24,850 bases of DNA from GCA-002727735 sp036159515 (GTDB lineage Bacteria > Bacteroidota > Bacteroidia > Flavobacteriales_D > Parvicellaceae). Position numbers and translations under genes: made by a program. The first letter of the stretch is position 1. Every line of letters begins with the position of its first letter. The stretch lies in assembly GCA_036159515.1 (NCBI GenBank), contig JAYYEV010000064.1, positions 1 to 24,850 on the forward strand, given 5' to 3'. The notes under the pieces are model-generated. The model was not told the DNA's origin. It saw only the letters and a list, made by a program, of their open reading frames with translations, and did no database searches. Of this stretch, positions 7,851 to 16,000 are shown in pieces.

Positions 7851-8972
7851 TTAGTTTACTAGCTGATTATAAAGCATTTCATATTTTGGTAAAACTTGTT
7901 CGATATCAAATTTTTGAGCCGTTTTAAAAGCGTTAGACTTAAATTCCTTCAATTTATCGTCTTTGGATAAGATGGTATGGCAGTTCTCCGCCATTTTTTC
8001 AAAGTTTCCCACTTCGCTCAAAAACCCACTGTACTCGTTTTCAACAACTTCTGGAATTCCACCTGTATTTGTGGCTACTACAGGTACTTTACATGCCATG
8101 GCTTCAAGAGCGGCAAGTCCAAAGCTTTCTTTTGAAGAGGGTAGAAGAAACAGATCAGAAATATTTAGCACTTCTTTAGTTGATTTTAAATTTCCAAGAA
8201 AGTGAATATGTTCATTGAATTTGGATTTTCTTGCTTGCCTTTCAAGTTGATTTCTTTCAGGACCATCACCAACTAGAATTAACTTTGATTTAATATTTTC
8301 TGCTACTACATTAAAAGTCTTTATTACATCATCAATTCTTTTCACTTTTCTAAAGTTTGATACATGACATATTATCTTTTCATCATTTGGAGCATATCTT
8401 TTCTTGTAGTATTGATTTTGATTCATTTGATATTCCTCTATGTTGATAAAATTGGGTACGACTTGAATATTTTTTTGGATATTAAAAAGCTGATTAGTCT
8501 CTGACTTTAAATTTTCTGAAACAGCTGTGACAATATCGGATTGATTAATGGAGAATGTAATTACAGGTTCAAAAGAAGGGTCCTTACCCACCAGGGTAAT
8601 ATCAGTGCCATGCAACGTTGTGATAAATGGAATTTTAATTCCTTGTGTTAGTAATATTTGTTGAGCCATATATGCTGCAGAGGCATGAGGTATGGCGTAA
8701 TGAACATGTAATACATCTAAATTTTCGTATTTAACGACATCTACTAATTTACTTGTTAAAACTTGTTCATAAGGAGTATATTCAAATAATGGGTAATCTG
8801 ATGGAACTACCTCATGATAAAACACATTTTTTCTCAATTCACCTAACTTTACCGGCTGGCTGTAGGTAATAAAATGGATTTCGTGTCCTTTCACAGCTAG
8901 TGCTTTTCCTAGCTCTGTTGCAACTATACCACTACCACCAAACGTGGGATATAAAACAATACCGATTTTCAT
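7851..8972 (-). CDS. bshA: N-acetyl-alpha-D-glucosaminyl L-malate synthase BshA
   Basis: This GT4-family glycosyltransferase joins UDP-GlcNAc to L-malate, the first step of bacillithiol synthesis, in the cytoplasm. The 373-residue product starts with the characteristic MKIGIVLYPTFGGSGIVATE. It then has VLHVHYAIPHASAA, TLHGTDITLVGKDPSF, the nucleotide-sugar site region VGDGPERNQLERQA, and the donor-binding E-x7-E motif in KESFGLAALEAMA, followed by NTGGIPEVV. The open frame extends upstream to 9002, but family members begin at MKIG, so the start is placed at 8972 (an adjacent ATG at 8975 is equally possible). A TATATTTG element (8995-8988, minus) lies inside the rejected extension. The deacetylase BshB and ligase BshC are not in the window. 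It is convergent with the T9SS cargo gene (23 bases between stops) and divergent from the carboxylase gene. Confidence 0.93.
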   Translation of the reverse strand: MKIGIVLYPTFGGSGIVATELGKALAVKGHEIHFITYSQPVKLGELRKNVFYHEVVPSDYPLFEYTPYEQVLTSKLVDVVKYENLDVLHVHYAIPHASAAYMAQQILLTQGIKIPFITTLHGTDITLVGKDPSFEPVITFSINQSDIVTAVSENLKSETNQLFNIQKNIQVVPNFINIEEYQMNQNQYYKKRYAPNDEKIICHVSNFRKVKRIDDVIKTFNVVAENIKSKLILVGDGPERNQLERQARKSKFNEHIHFLGNLKSTKEVLNISDLFLLPSSKESFGLAALEAMACKVPVVATNTGGIPEVVENEYSGFLSEVGNFEKMAENCHTILSKDDKLKEFKSNAFKTAQKFDIEQVLPKYEMLYNQLVN

Positions 8973-9058
8973 CATATTTATTTTGACCAAATATAACGTC
9001 AAAAGTTAGAGTACTGCATATTGATTTAATTATCTTAGCTTAATTCAAAAAAAGATAG

Positions 9059-10702
9059 ATGGCCTTTGCAAAAGAAAATTTAGATTTCAATAAGAACGAA
9101 GACAAAATGAAATTAAAAATTTCTAAGATGAACAACATCTTACAAGAAATATACAAAGGTGGGGGAGAAGAAAAAATTAGAAAGCATCACGAAAAAGGAA
9201 AGCTAACAGCAAGGGAGAGAATTGATGCCCTTTTAGATAAGAATTCAGAACACATTGAAATTGGTGCATTTGCAGGATATGACATGTATCCCGATCATGG
9301 AGGTTGTCCTGCAGGAGGAGTTGTTGTAGTAATAGGGTATGTGAGCAACAGACTGTGTGTTATTGTGGCTAATGATGCTACGGTTAAGGCCGGAGCTTGG
9401 TTTCCTATAACTGGAAAAAAAAATCTAAGAGCCCAAGAGATAGCTATGGAAAATAAACTACCTATTATTTATTTGGTTGATAGTGCAGGTGTTTATTTAC
9501 CTATGCAAGATGAAATTTTTCCAGACAAAGAACATTTTGGAAGAATCTTCAGTAACAATGCTAAGCTAAGTGCTATGGGAGTCCCTCAGATTGCAGCTAT
9601 AATGGGAAGCTGTGTGGCAGGTGGTGCTTATTTACCTATTATGAGTGATGAATCCCTAATCGTAGAAAAAACAGGTAGTATATTTTTAGCTGGCTCATAT
9701 TTAGTGAAAGCTGCTATTGGTGAAGTGGTAGATAATGAAACATTAGGTGGAGCAACAACTCATTGTGAAATAAGTGGTGTGACCGATTATAAGTGTAAGG
9801 ATGATCATGATTGTTTATCTACAATTAAAGATATGATAGCCAGATTGGGAGATGCGAAAAAAACTGGTTTTAACAGAACAAAGTCAAAATCACCTTTACA
9901 AAGCATAAATGATTTGCATGGAAAATTCCCAGTTCAAAGAACGGATAATTATGATGTTAAGCATATCATTAAACTTTTGGTAGATGAATCTAAGTTTACA
10001 GAATATAAGTCAGATTATGGCAAGACCATAGTGTGTGCATACGCAAGAATTGATGGTTGGTCTGTTGGAATTGTGGCTAATCAACGGCAAGTGGTTAAGA
10101 CTAAAAAAGGGGAAATGCAATTTGGAGGAGTAATTTACAGTGATAGCGCAGATAAAGCTGCACGTTTTGTAATGATATGTAATCAGAAAAAGATTCCGCT
10201 TGTTTTTTTACAAGATGTTAGTGGATTTATGGTTGGAAGTAGATCAGAACACGGAGGAATTATCAAAGATGGTGCAAAATTAGTTAATGCCATGTCTAAC
10301 TCTGTAGTACCTAAATTCACCGTGGTTATGGGTAATTCATATGGAGCAGGAAATTATGCCATGTGTGGTAAGGCTTATGACCCTAGGTTAATTGTAGGAT
10401 GGCCTACCGCTGAAATTGCGGTTATGGGAGGTGCTCAGGCGGCAAAGGTGCTTCTGCAAATTGAAATAGCATCATTAAAATCTAAAGGAGAAGAAATTTC
10501 TAAAAAAAAGGAGGATGAATTGTTTAATAGAATTAAAAAGAAGTATGACGACCAAACTTCTCCTTATTATGCTGCTGCTAGATTATGGGTAGACGCTATT
10601 ATAGATCCAGTTCAAACAAGAAAATGGATTTCGATTGGCATTGCTGCTTCTGATCAAAATGAAGATATTAAACCTTATAAAACAGGTGTAATCCAAACTT
10701 AA
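9059..10702 (+). CDS. acyl-CoA carboxylase beta subunit (methylcrotonyl-CoA carboxylase-like carboxyltransferase)
   Basis: The 547-residue protein is a biotin-dependent carboxyltransferase with the two crotonase-like halves of the family. The N-terminal half has ARERIDALLD at 51-60, DSAGVYLPMQ at 141-150 and the oxyanion-hole segment GSCVAGGAYLP at 183-193. The C-terminal half has LQDVSGFMVGS at 384-394 and GNSYGAGNYAMCGKAYDPR at 425-443. The forms AGGAYLP and GAGNYAMCGRAY-like are typical of methylcrotonyl-CoA carboxylase beta rather than propionyl-CoA carboxylase, so a role in leucine breakdown is likely. Substrate is inferred. The partner biotin carboxylase/carrier subunit is not in the window. 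Its stop codon overlaps that of the convergent unknown gene by four bases. Confidence 0.9.
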   Translation: MAFAKENLDFNKNEDKMKLKISKMNNILQEIYKGGGEEKIRKHHEKGKLTARERIDALLDKNSEHIEIGAFAGYDMYPDHGGCPAGGVVVVIGYVSNRLCVIVANDATVKAGAWFPITGKKNLRAQEIAMENKLPIIYLVDSAGVYLPMQDEIFPDKEHFGRIFSNNAKLSAMGVPQIAAIMGSCVAGGAYLPIMSDESLIVEKTGSIFLAGSYLVKAAIGEVVDNETLGGATTHCEISGVTDYKCKDDHDCLSTIKDMIARLGDAKKTGFNRTKSKSPLQSINDLHGKFPVQRTDNYDVKHIIKLLVDESKFTEYKSDYGKTIVCAYARIDGWSVGIVANQRQVVKTKKGEMQFGGVIYSDSADKAARFVMICNQKKIPLVFLQDVSGFMVGSRSEHGGIIKDGAKLVNAMSNSVVPKFTVVMGNSYGAGNYAMCGKAYDPRLIVGWPTAEIAVMGGAQAAKVLLQIEIASLKSKGEEISKKKEDELFNRIKKKYDDQTSPYYAAARLWVDAIIDPVQTRKWISIGIAASDQNEDIKPYKTGVIQT

Positions 10703-11133
10703 ATTACACCCCACTGTATCTCTTGTAATTCATCGTTTTCAAACCAAAAACTAATGTTTTTTTCTTCAAAAAAGAAAGTGGTAGAAGTGTATTCTTCTTC
10801 TTTGAAAACATCAGAAACATAATGACCTAAATTTAGTTTTTTAATCATTTTTAAAAAGGTAGACTTAGTAACATGAAAGAGGTAGTTTTCATGCAAGTGG
10901 AAATTATTATCATTTACAGTTATACTAGTTAATTTCCAATCAAATTCTTCATCGAATGAAGCTGATAATCCTATGCTATCGTAATGAAGAATTTTTGAAT
11001 TTAACTCACCAATTTTTTCCTTGATTAATTCTTCATCATCAGGTTCCCCAATTAAACCCTTAAATTCATCAATAGAAATTAAAAATTTAATATTTCCAAG
11101 TCCTATAGTAGGTAGAATATTTTGGTGATCCAC
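10699..11133 (-). CDS. hypothetical acidic protein, 144 residues
   Basis: I do not recognise this protein. It lacks a signal peptide and membrane segments and is rich in Asp, Glu and Phe, so it is probably a soluble cytoplasmic protein. The N-terminus (GLGNIKFLISIDEFKGLIGEP) resembles the loose G-x-I-x-F-x-x-S-x-x-E-x-x-x-x-x-G-x-P pattern found in several small unknown or immunity-like protein families; this is only a resemblance. Aromatic and acidic residues dominate the C-terminus (TTFFFEEKNISFWFENDELQEIQW). It begins six bases after the fadD stop on the same strand, so cotranscription with fadD is likely. Its end overlaps the convergent carboxylase gene in the shared sequence TTAA. Confidence 0.7.
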   Translation of the reverse strand: MDHQNILPTIGLGNIKFLISIDEFKGLIGEPDDEELIKEKIGELNSKILHYDSIGLSASFDEEFDWKLTSITVNDNNFHLHENYLFHVTKSTFLKMIKKLNLGHYVSDVFKEEEYTSTTFFFEEKNISFWFENDELQEIQWGVI

Positions 11134-11139
11134 TTAAAA

Positions 11140-12810
11140 TTACTCGAGTAGTCTTCTCAAAATTTTACCCACATTTGATTTTGGTAATTCTTCTCTAAAG
11201 CTTATGCTTTTAGGTACTTTATAGTTCGTTAATTTAGTTCTACTAAATTCAATCACCTCTTCTTCTGTTAGGCTGTCTTCTTTTTTTACAATAAATGCTC
11301 TTACAAACTCAGTCCCGTCTTCATTTTTTTCTCCTCTTACACCTACTTCAAGCACTTTTGGGTGTTCCGATATAGCTTTTTCTACTTCATTTGGATACAC
11401 ATTAAATCCAGAAACTAGGACCATTTCTTTTTTCCGGTCAACAATTTTAAAATAACCATCCTCATCCATGGTGCCTATATCACCAGTTAGGAAATATTCT
11501 CCATGAAAACAGTTTTTGGAATCTTCTTCTCTGTTCCAATACCCTTTCATTACTTGAGGGCCCTTAATTCCGATTTCTCCGGGTTCGCCCTGAGGAACTT
11601 CTTTTAAATTATCATCAAATATTTTCACATCCGTGTTTGGAAGGGGAAGTCCAATTGTTCCCCGCTTATGCTTTCCATTGTAAGGATTAATGGTAGCTGC
11701 TGGACTTGTTTCAGAAAGTCCATATGCCTCTAAAAGTGCACATCCAGTTAGTTTTTCCCATTGATCAGCCACCACATCTTGAACAGCCATTCCACCACCT
11801 AAAGCCAATTTCAATCCTTTGAAATCAAGTTGCCTAAAGACTTCTTGATTCATAAGGCCAATAAATAATGTGTTAACCCCAGTAATGGCTGTAAATGGAT
11901 TCTTCTTTAGATCTGCACAAAATGATTTCATATCCCTAGGATTAGTGATTAAAATATTTTTGGCTCCATATCTAAAAAAAGTCATACAATTAGCTGTTAA
12001 TGCAAAAATGTGATACAGGGGTAAAGCAGTTATGATGGTCTCATTTCCTTCATCAATACTGTTTCCAATCCATTCTTCTACTTGACAAACATTTGCACAA
12101 ATATTTCCATGTGTTAACTCAGCACCTTTGGATACACCTGTTGTTCCACCAGTGTATTGCAGAAATGCAGAGTCATCTTTTCCAAGATCTACTTGACCCC
12201 CTTTTTTTCCAGCGGATTCTTTTAGAATTTGTTTTAAGTTTTTGCTATTAGGTAAATTAAACTTAGGAACCATAGGATTTCCATCGGCATCTTTTTTAAT
12301 TTTTCGGATTACAAAATTTACTATTCCCCCTTTAAGACCACCTAACATGTCACCTATAGTAGTAACAATGACGGTCTCAATTTTTGTCTTTGGCAAAATG
12401 GCTTCTAGTTTGCTTGCAAAATTCTCTAATATAATAATCGCTTTTGCTCCAGAGTCATTGTATTGGTGAAGCATTTCGTCAGCTGTGTAAAGAGGATTTG
12501 TATTTACTATGACTAATCCCGCTTTTAGTGCCGCAAATATCACAATAGGATATTGTAGTAAATTGGGCATCTGTAGCGCAATTTTATCTCCCTTTTTTAA
12601 GTTTGTTTTATTTTGAAAATACCAAACTAATTCATCTACTCTTGCCGCAACATCGTTAAAACTGATTTCAACATCCATGTTTTTGAAGGCTACTTGTGGT
12701 CCGAATTTTTTGATGGATTGCTCATATATTTCTACAATACTATTGTAATTAATTTCTGTTGTTTTATTCACGAAATCAGGGTAGCTTTTATGCCAGGGAA
12801 ATTCACTCAT
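11140..12810 (-). CDS. fadD: long-chain fatty acid-CoA ligase (AMP-forming)
   Basis: The product activates fatty acids to acyl-CoA using ATP and CoA. Motifs of the acyl-adenylate family appear in order (numbered from the start at 12810): YTGGTTGVSKGAELTH at ~219-234 (ATP/phosphate loop), AYGLSETSPA at ~362-371, YFLTGDIGTMDEDGYF at ~439-454, DRKKEMVLVSGFNVYPNEVE at ~458-477, and the C-terminal catalytic-lysine segment PKSNVGKILRR at ~543-553. The open frame extends 27 codons further upstream to 12891, but those residues are not family-like. The start MSEFPWHKSYP gives 556 residues, close to the usual FadD length. The adjacent 144-residue gene follows after six bases. The upstream divergent region towards the PorP/SprF gene holds palindromes that may be an operator. 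Confidence 0.92.
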   Translation of the reverse strand: MSEFPWHKSYPDFVNKTTEINYNSIVEIYEQSIKKFGPQVAFKNMDVEISFNDVAARVDELVWYFQNKTNLKKGDKIALQMPNLLQYPIVIFAALKAGLVIVNTNPLYTADEMLHQYNDSGAKAIIILENFASKLEAILPKTKIETVIVTTIGDMLGGLKGGIVNFVIRKIKKDADGNPMVPKFNLPNSKNLKQILKESAGKKGGQVDLGKDDSAFLQYTGGTTGVSKGAELTHGNICANVCQVEEWIGNSIDEGNETIITALPLYHIFALTANCMTFFRYGAKNILITNPRDMKSFCADLKKNPFTAITGVNTLFIGLMNQEVFRQLDFKGLKLALGGGMAVQDVVADQWEKLTGCALLEAYGLSETSPAATINPYNGKHKRGTIGLPLPNTDVKIFDDNLKEVPQGEPGEIGIKGPQVMKGYWNREEDSKNCFHGEYFLTGDIGTMDEDGYFKIVDRKKEMVLVSGFNVYPNEVEKAISEHPKVLEVGVRGEKNEDGTEFVRAFIVKKEDSLTEEEVIEFSRTKLTNYKVPKSISFREELPKSNVGKILRRLLE

Positions 12811-12893
12811 GATAGTTAGTTTTTTAAAATTAATTTTGCCAATTCTCATTAAAGATATAAAAATGTAGCACTTAAGTATTGGATTCTGCAAAT

Positions 12894-12948
12894 ATCTGAA
12901 TCAGATTAATTCTTTAAATCATGTGCATTATATAAATCAGATTTAATT
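12894..12948. promoter_or_regulatory. palindrome and direct repeat between fadD and porP/sprF-like gene
   Basis: ATCTGAATCAGAT (12894-12906) is a perfect 6-base inverted repeat around one central base. A second, similar element AAATCAGATTT lies at 12934-12944 and is itself palindromic around its centre. The two share the direct repeat AATCAGATT followed by (T)AATT, beginning at 12899 and 12935, 36 bases apart. The sites sit in the divergent gap of the fadD-like and PorP/SprF-like genes and could bind a dimeric regulator. No known operator consensus was matched. Confidence 0.3.
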
Positions 12949-12993
12949 GTTATTTTAGAGGAAATAATCAAGGGATATTAAAGATTAGCTTTA

Positions 12994-14001
12994 ATGAGGA
13001 ATAGTAAATTTCTGGTTTTAATTTCATCTGTAAAGCTTTGTTGTTTTATCATCCTAGTTGCATTTTCTTGGTTTAATAAAACGTATGGGCAAGACCCCAT
13101 TTTCACTCAGTTTTATTCTAATCCTATTTATTTAAATCCTGCATTTAGTGGAACAAATAAGTGTCCTCGTTTTGTGATGAACTATAGAAATCAATGGCCA
13201 GCATTTCCAGGTGCATTTATTACGACTGCAGCATCTTTTGATAAATATATTGATAATCTTAATGGAGGTGTAGGCTTATCTGTTTTAAGTGATCAAGTTG
13301 GTAACGGAGTTTTAGTGACCAATCAAGTCAATTTATCCTATGCCTATCATCAACACGTTACCAGAACTTTTACCATAAATTATGCTATACAAGGTTCGTA
13401 TATTCAAAAAGCAGCAAATACCAATAAAATGACATTTGGAGACCAAATTCACTCGAGGAGAGGGTTTGTATTTGGCACACAAGAAATTCTCAATTTCAAA
13501 CCTATGAATTTCTTTGATTTTTCTGCTGGTATTTTAGGATATACAGATAAATTCTACTTGGGTTTTGTGGCTCATCATTTATTAGAGCCTGATGAGAGCC
13601 TTAGAACAAACTCACTAAGTGATACTCGTCTACCAATGCGTTATACCGTTCATTTAGGAACCGAATTTGATTTGACTTCAAATTCCCTTTACACTTCCAA
13701 AGGCGAAAGTATTTCTCCTAGTATTTTACTTTCTAAACAAGCAGAATTCACACAAATAAACTTAGGTCTTTATTACAAAAGCGGGAACTATGTAATTGGT
13801 TTTTGGTACAGAAATAGAGATTCTTTCATACTAACCTTAGGACTAGAAACAGAGCATCTAAGAATAGGGTACAGCTATGATGTCACCACTTCGCAGTTAA
13901 CTCCTCAGTCTGGTGGTTCACACGAAGTTTCTTTAGCTTACAGGTTTAACTGTAAGCCTAAAATTAAAAGCTACAGAACCATGTCTTGTCCATCATTCTA
14001 A
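12994..14001 (+). CDS. PorP/SprF family type IX secretion system membrane protein
   Basis: The 335-residue protein has an N-terminal signal segment (hydrophobic core about residues 14-27, likely cleaved near the TYGQ at 30-33). The mature N-terminus DPIFTQFYSNPIYLNPAFSG is the hallmark of the PorP/SprF family, followed by RNQWPAFPGAFITTAASFDK and the alternating strand pattern of an outer-membrane barrel. Family members partner with T9SS cargo; SprF is needed for surface delivery of the adhesin SprB, and PorP acts in Porphyromonas secretion. Large cargo proteins occur about 5 kb on either side but are not adjacent, so a specific pairing is not shown. Its stop codon overlaps that of the convergent ABC ATPase gene by four bases. 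Confidence 0.9.
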   Translation: MRNSKFLVLISSVKLCCFIILVAFSWFNKTYGQDPIFTQFYSNPIYLNPAFSGTNKCPRFVMNYRNQWPAFPGAFITTAASFDKYIDNLNGGVGLSVLSDQVGNGVLVTNQVNLSYAYHQHVTRTFTINYAIQGSYIQKAANTNKMTFGDQIHSRRGFVFGTQEILNFKPMNFFDFSAGILGYTDKFYLGFVAHHLLEPDESLRTNSLSDTRLPMRYTVHLGTEFDLTSNSLYTSKGESISPSILLSKQAEFTQINLGLYYKSGNYVIGFWYRNRDSFILTLGLETEHLRIGYSYDVTTSQLTPQSGGSHEVSLAYRFNCKPKIKSYRTMSCPSF

Positions 14002-14654
14002 TTTGGGATAATTAGACCATCTTTCATTACAATTTTACGATCTGCTAGCTCAGCTAATTTAAGATTGTGAGTAACTATGACAAAAGTTAGTCCTAGCTCT
14101 TCTCTTAATTTAAAAAAAAGTTTATGGATTTCGTCTGCTGTTCTAGTATCTAAGTTACCACTGGGTTCGTCAGCAAGAATTACTTTAGGTTCATTCATTA
14201 AGGCTCTAGCAATACTCACTCTTTGCTGCTCACCGCCAGACAATTCACTTGGTCTGTGATTTATCCTTTGACTTAATCCAAGTGTATGAAGCAGGAATTT
14301 GGCTCTTTCAACAGAATCCTTTTTAGTCCTTTTCGCTATGTAGGCTGGTAAACAAGTGTTTTCTAGTGCAGTAAATTCAGGTAATAAATGATGAAACTGA
14401 AAAACAAAACCAATGGACTGGTTTCTAAATTTCGCTAATTCTTTTTCTTTTAATTTACTTACTTCTTTACCCTGAATAGAAACAATACCTGAGGTTGGTC
14501 TTTCAAGGGTTCCAATTAATTGTAATAATGTGGTTTTTCCAGCACCACTTTTCCCTGTAATAGAAACGATTTCTTTTTCACTAATGTTAAGGTCAATCCC
14601 TTTTAGAACTTCTAACTCTCCGAAATGTTTTGTTAGTTTACTTGTTTGAATCAT
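13998..14654 (-). CDS. ABC transporter ATP-binding protein, LolD-like
   Basis: The 218-residue protein is a complete nucleotide-binding domain. In numbering from the start at 14654 it has Walker A GKSGAGKT at 34-41, the Q-loop in FVFQFHHLLPEF, the signature LSGGEQQR at 138-145, Walker B VILADEP ending at 164 with the catalytic Glu, the D-loop SGNLDT and the H-loop His in VTHN (H196). Sequence around the Q-loop and the FHHLLPEFTALEN segment is typical of the LolD/MacB subfamily, which powers release of lipoproteins from the inner membrane or related export. The permease (LolC/E-like) is not in the window, so the exact transporter is inferred. The frame could start at 14672, but MIQTSKLTKHFG is the usual family start. 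A TAAATTTG element lies inside the rejected extension. Confidence 0.85.
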   Translation of the reverse strand: MIQTSKLTKHFGELEVLKGIDLNISEKEIVSITGKSGAGKTTLLQLIGTLERPTSGIVSIQGKEVSKLKEKELAKFRNQSIGFVFQFHHLLPEFTALENTCLPAYIAKRTKKDSVERAKFLLHTLGLSQRINHRPSELSGGEQQRVSIARALMNEPKVILADEPSGNLDTRTADEIHKLFFKLREELGLTFVIVTHNLKLAELADRKIVMKDGLIIPN

Positions 14655-14788
14655 TATTCCAAATTTAACCACTTTATCGATTATAGTTCCGTAATGTGAT
14701 TTTTTTATTTGTGGACAATTTTATTTGGCTAATTAGATGATTGGAATTTTCAAATTTTTACTTTTACTGAAAATTAAATTTCATACAA

Positions 14789-16000
14789 ATGAATCTTCAC
14801 GAATACCAAGGTAAATCAATTTTAAAAAGTTATGGTGTGGCTATACAAGAAGGCATCGTAGTGGATAATCCTTCTGACGCACTTAAAGCAGCTGATGAGC
14901 TGCAAAAAGATACAGGAACAGATTGGTTTGTAGTCAAAGCACAAATTCACGCTGGTGGTAGAGGAAAGGGAACCATCACAGAAACAGGCTCCCACGGTGT
15001 GGTCATTGCGAAAGGAAAAGGAGAAGTTGAAGATAAAGTGAAAGGAATCCTTGGAGGTCATTTGGTTACTGCACAAACATCTAGTGAAGGTAAAAAAGTA
15101 AATAAAGTATTGATTGCAGAAGATGCATATGCTCCCGACTTCGATAAAACAAGTGAGTTTTATATGTCTGTTTTATTGAACAGAGAAACATCAAGAAATA
15201 TTATCATGTATTCAACAGAAGGGGGGATGAATATTGAAGAAGTAGCTGAACAAACACCACACCTTATTCACAAAGAAGAAATTGATCCAAAAGTTGGCAT
15301 CACACCATTCCAATGTAGAAAGATTGCTTTCAATCTAGGTTTAAGTGGAAAATCATTTAAAGAAATGGTCAAATTTGTAAAATCCCTTTATGCTGCATAC
15401 GAGGGTTGTGATGCTTCCTTGTTTGAAATAAATCCTGTTCTCAAGACCTGTGACGATCGTATTTTAGCTGTTGATTCAAAAGTGACTTTAGATAATAATG
15501 CATTATACAGACATAAAGATTATGCTGAATTAAGAGATTTTTCAGAAGAAGACCCTATGGACGTTGAAGCAGATAAAGCGGGTTTAAATTATGTGAATTT
15601 GGATGGTAATGTGGGTTGCATGGTAAATGGTGCTGGATTGGCTATGGCTACAATGGATATCATAAAACAAAGTGGGGGTGATCCTGCAAATTTTCTGGAT
15701 GTAGGCGGTACAGCTGATGCTGACAGGGTTGAAAAGGCTTTTAATATCATTTTGAAAGACTCCAATGTCAAAGGAATTTTAGTTAATATTTTTGGTGGAA
15801 TAGTTAGATGCGACCGAGTTGCAAATGGCATTGTACAGGCTTATAAAAGTATTGGAAATATTCCAGTTCCCATCATTGTTAGATTACAAGGCACCAATGC
15901 TATAGAAGCAAAATCCATTATCGATAACTCAGGCTTAAATGTCCACTCTGCTATTACATTAAGAGAAGCTGCAGATAAAGTAAAAGAGGTTATAAGCTAG
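14789..16000 (+). CDS. sucC: succinyl-CoA ligase (ADP-forming) beta subunit
   Basis: SucC with SucD interconverts succinyl-CoA and succinate with formation of ATP in the TCA cycle. The 403-residue product is near the usual length and starts with the typical MNLHEYQGKSILKSYGV. Its ATP-grasp domain has AGGRGKGTITETGSHGV at ~55-71 and the segment LFEINPVL at 211-218. The C-terminal ligase domain has NGAGLAMATMD at 280-290, FLDVGGTAD at 302-310, NIFGGIVRCD at 333-342 and RLQGTN at 365-370. The alpha subunit SucD is not adjacent; in Bacteroidota the two genes are often apart. The gene is divergent from the LolD-like gene, and its stop codon overlaps that of the DUF1015 gene by four bases. Confidence 0.96.
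   Translation: MNLHEYQGKSILKSYGVAIQEGIVVDNPSDALKAADELQKDTGTDWFVVKAQIHAGGRGKGTITETGSHGVVIAKGKGEVEDKVKGILGGHLVTAQTSSEGKKVNKVLIAEDAYAPDFDKTSEFYMSVLLNRETSRNIIMYSTEGGMNIEEVAEQTPHLIHKEEIDPKVGITPFQCRKIAFNLGLSGKSFKEMVKFVKSLYAAYEGCDASLFEINPVLKTCDDRILAVDSKVTLDNNALYRHKDYAELRDFSEEDPMDVEADKAGLNYVNLDGNVGCMVNGAGLAMATMDIIKQSGGDPANFLDVGGTADADRVEKAFNIILKDSNVKGILVNIFGGIVRCDRVANGIVQAYKSIGNIPVPIIVRLQGTNAIEAKSIIDNSGLNVHSAITLREAADKVKEVIS

Noticed and set aside
7839..7863. Inverted repeat GCTAGT / ACTAGC with a 13-base loop between the T9SS cargo gene and bshA, considered as a bidirectional terminator
   Set aside because: The stem is only six base pairs, no U-rich run follows on either strand, and it extends into the end of bshA.
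14822..15076. 84-codon antisense frame in the 5' part of sucC
   Set aside because: It is opposite highly conserved ATP-grasp coding sequence and has no features of its own.
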